Below are positions 61,974-64,000 of a stretch of DNA of 64,000 nt, one piece after another. Source of the DNA: an uncultured Arenicella sp. Lineage in GTDB: Bacteria > Pseudomonadota > Gammaproteobacteria > Arenicellales > Arenicellaceae. Where the stretch lies: positions 1 through 64,000 of the forward strand of contig CALINO010000001.1 in the NCBI GenBank assembly GCA_938045295.1, in the 5' to 3' direction. The notes beneath the pieces are model-generated. The model searched no databases and had not been told where the DNA came from. It saw nothing but the letters and a program-made list of their open reading frames with translations. Position 1 is the first letter of the stretch. Every line of letters starts with the position of its first letter. The position numbers and the translations under genes were made by a program.

Positions 61974-62834
61974 TTAGACAAGCGCGGCTTGTTCGAGCAA
62001 TTCTGAAAGCAGGGCTGGTTCGGTTACCATGGCGTCGTGACCAGTGTCCATTTGAATGTACTTCCAGCTGTTATCACTTTTAATTCGCTGCGCTATGGCA
62101 CCGATATTTGACTCTAGCATGGGGTTTACACAGTGCAAATAGACTTTGTGTAGCCCCTGCAATGTGTCTTCTTTTAATGAAATGGTGTCTAGCCACGTTT
62201 TCAGAGGGTGAGCTGTGAGAGATTCATTAACCCACTTAAGATTTTCGGTGTCTGACGCTGGAATGCCAAACGTTACCGCGGGTGGCGGAGGCATTCTAAT
62301 GCCATCAGGCGACAATTCGCGCACGCTTTTTTCGATGCCTGCGATCATATCTGGGTCTTTCGGCAAGCCGCTTGTTATCAGGCTGTCGTTGTTTTCTGGA
62401 ACAATGGCATCTAAGTAAACAATGCTTTTAATTTTAGAACGTAATTTGTCGGCCACGCCGGTAATTACCATACCGCCATAAGAGTGGCCGACAAGTACGA
62501 AGTCGTTTAGGTCGTTGGCATTTATATAATCTAGAATATCTTGAATGTGTGTTTCTAAGCTCACACTCTCATCTAATAGATGAGATTCCTCAGCCAACCC
62601 AGTGAGAGTGGGGGCATGAGTGACGTGGCCTTTTTGCTGCAGCTCTTGTTCTACGTATTTCCAACACCAGCCGCCATGCCAAGCACCATGAACAAGGACA
62701 AAAGTTTGGCTATTTGGCACGTTAGATTCACCTGCTGATTCATCATTATTCTTGTTAGCTGCATCTGCCGCCAAGCCTTTGTTAAGGCTGACGGCAGATA
62801 CTAGGCTAGCGATTATTGCTTCTCGACGATTCAC
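61974..62834 (-). CDS. Secreted alpha/beta-hydrolase, EstC/salicylate-esterase type
   Basis: A 286-residue hydrolase with an N-terminal signal (ending SLNKGLAADA). The oxyanion region FVLVHGAWHGGWCWKYVEQEL, the nucleophile elbow LVGHSYGGMVITG around residue 119 and the histidine in DTGHDAMVTEP near 265 are typical of pyrethroid/methyl-salicylate esterases. It lies between DUF1838 and the TonB receptor on one strand and may hydrolyse the imported ligand. Confidence 0.88.
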   Translation of the reverse strand: MNRREAIIASLVSAVSLNKGLAADAANKNNDESAGESNVPNSQTFVLVHGAWHGGWCWKYVEQELQQKGHVTHAPTLTGLAEESHLLDESVSLETHIQDILDYINANDLNDFVLVGHSYGGMVITGVADKLRSKIKSIVYLDAIVPENNDSLITSGLPKDPDMIAGIEKSVRELSPDGIRMPPPPAVTFGIPASDTENLKWVNESLTAHPLKTWLDTISLKEDTLQGLHKVYLHCVNPMLESNIGAIAQRIKSDNSWKYIQMDTGHDAMVTEPALLSELLEQAALV

Positions 62835-62886
62835 TATTCGCTCCTATTTTAATTTCTGTTGAATTTCAGTATTAAACTGTGAATTC

Positions 62887-64000
62887 TTAGAAATTATATT
62901 TAGCTCTTACTCCAACTTGGCGTTTGTCACGCAAACCTAAACGGTTTCCGATGCCATTGAAGTTAAAGAAACCACCTGGAGCAAGACGAACATCAAAACT
63001 TGTGTCTGCAAACGTCTGGGCTGAAGCCGGTGTGTTTTCATCAAACAAGTTGGTTACAAATAGCTCAATGTCGAAGCGCTCATTACGTAAACCGGTTCTA
63101 AGGTTTACATCAAATGCGCTGTCAACTTCGGTCAAGTTAGCATTCGATGTGTAATATTCGCCTGTGTAGAAGAAGTCACCTCGGAAGAAAAATTGGTCAA
63201 AACCTAATGTTTTAACGTCTTTTTCATACGTGGCATTCATTGACGCAGTTAACGATGGAAACTTAGGTGCTTCTTGGCCAGCAGGGTTAACATTTGGGCC
63301 AAAAACCAATCCAAACCTATCGGTACCACCGCCATCAGGGAATGACGAAACTTCAGCATCGATGTACGCAAGAGAGCCGCCTAACGTCAGGCTTTCGGCA
63401 GCGGCAACGCTGAAATCTAGCTCAAAGCCATAGATATCGGTTGTTGCGCCATTTGAACTGAATATTACGGTTCTTCGTGGGTTAGCAGCGCCAGGGCGGT
63501 TGTCGGGTGCTGTTTCAATGGCTTGGAAAATTTCGTCAGAGCGCTCCATGTAAAAAGCAGCTAAGTTAAATGACGCGCGGCCATCCCACAGAGTTTGCTT
63601 CCAACCCAGTTCGTAGTTCTCTAGCTTTTCTTCGCCAAATGTATTAGCGGCGCCCGGCGAGCGTGATAACACGTCATCAAGGGCGGCCTGGTCTAGCTCA
63701 GCAACTTCTGGGTTAAAGCCACCAGGTAAGTTACCTTCACTGTAGGTAGCATAAACGGTTGTGTCGTCAGAAGGCTGCCATCTGAGAGTAGCACGAGGTA
63801 GAAAGTTCGTGATCTCAGCAGGCGACAAGCCTGGTACGTTTTCGTTTACAGTCTCGTCTATGATGGTGTCTTTTTGGTGACGCCCTTCAAGCGTTAATGA
63901 AAACTGATCGGTGAAAGAGTAATCTACCGACGCGAAAACCCCAACGGTTTCAGCACCCGTTACCCTTGGTGTGGCTCTAAAGCTGTCGCCAAACGCAATG
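62887..64000 (-). CDS. TonB-dependent receptor, C-terminal part (partial)
   Basis: A frame runs from the right edge to the stop at 62887, giving about 371 residues; the tracker start at 63828 is only a TTG inside it. It is the last half of an outer-membrane TonB-dependent barrel: TVYATYSEGNLPGGFNPE, ENYELGWKQTLWDGRASFNLAAFYMERSDEIFQ, and the C-terminal NRLGLRDKRQVGVRAKYNF with a terminal Phe. Plug and TonB box lie beyond the window. The sequence resembles receptors for siderophores or complex organic ligands in marine bacteria. Confidence 0.92.
   Translation of the reverse strand, partial: IAFGDSFRATPRVTGAETVGVFASVDYSFTDQFSLTLEGRHQKDTIIDETVNENVPGLSPAEITNFLPRATLRWQPSDDTTVYATYSEGNLPGGFNPEVAELDQAALDDVLSRSPGAANTFGEEKLENYELGWKQTLWDGRASFNLAAFYMERSDEIFQAIETAPDNRPGAANPRRTVIFSSNGATTDIYGFELDFSVAAAESLTLGGSLAYIDAEVSSFPDGGGTDRFGLVFGPNVNPAGQEAPKFPSLTASMNATYEKDVKTLGFDQFFFRGDFFYTGEYYTSNANLTEVDSAFDVNLRTGLRNERFDIELFVTNLFDENTPASAQTFADTSFDVRLAPGGFFNFNGIGNRLGLRDKRQVGVRAKYNF

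Noticed and set aside
1-64000. CRISPR arrays, tRNA or rRNA genes
   Set aside because: No regularly spaced repeats, cloverleaf-like segments or rRNA-conserved stretches were seen on either strand.

Overview
The window is a chromosomal segment of a free-living, probably marine gammaproteobacterium. Evidence is the DUF3426-dusB-fis-purH order at the left end, a glyoxylate shunt (isocitrate lyase divergent from malate synthase G), a B12-dependent methionine synthase split into two genes, a TonB-dependent receptor, moderate GC in core genes, and distinctly AT-richer accessory DNA in the middle. No rRNA, tRNA or CRISPR array was recognised. Genus cannot be fixed from sequence alone.

Layout. 0-21.3 kb is core metabolism: dusB, fis, purH; exporter, glycosyltransferase and thioesterase genes; then a methyl-cycle operon on the minus strand (ahcY, metF, metH N-terminal gene, metH C-terminal gene) headed by an S-adenosylhomocysteine (SAH) riboswitch; an organic-anion MFS transporter and a uronate-dehydrogenase-like gene with a perfect GntR-type palindrome; and an assimilatory sulfite reductase operon (cysI-DUF934-CxxC protein).

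21.4-29.1 kb is a chromosomal integron. It has an integron integrase with a LexA (SOS) box in its promoter, a putative attI crossed by a 21-codon ORF that overlaps the first cassette start, and cassettes on the plus strand separated by recognisable attC hairpins. Cassette products include a secreted duplicated-domain protein, membrane proteins, a P-loop kinase, DUF3291 and DUF2164 proteins. One unusually large cassette carries LysR-azoreductase-SDR, one is apparently empty, and an IS3-family remnant sits inside one attC. Next in line (29.1 kb) is a complete subclass B1 metallo-beta-lactamase closely resembling the IMP family, and 1.8 kb downstream lies the 3' remnant of a second, slightly different copy. 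From about 29.9 to 33.2 kb the AT-rich accessory DNA continues (two alpha/beta hydrolases, membrane protein, NIPSNAP protein) but clear attC sites are lost.

33.2-38.5 kb holds a LysR-controlled VOC/rhodanese/MFS set plus MarR, a phosphatase-like protein and a small membrane protein. 38.5-52.5 kb returns to core genes: rimO, aldehyde dehydrogenase, aceA/glcB, apbC, aroC, an MFS gene, photolyase, a peroxiredoxin-glutaredoxin fusion and DUF3820. 52.5-55.9 kb is a second decayed accessory patch: fragments that look like the C-terminal ends of polymorphic-toxin proteins, each overlapping a small membrane-protein gene in a TAATG junction, with a 42-bp repeat at gene 3' ends and a dead REP-associated transposase. 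55.9-64 kb carries DUF1289, DUF2141, DUF3179, a DUF885 protease-like lipoprotein or secreted protein, a fasciclin protein, and a TonB receptor/hydrolase/DUF1838 cluster that runs off the right edge.

All family calls were made by eye from the sequence and remembered family motifs; no searches were run.
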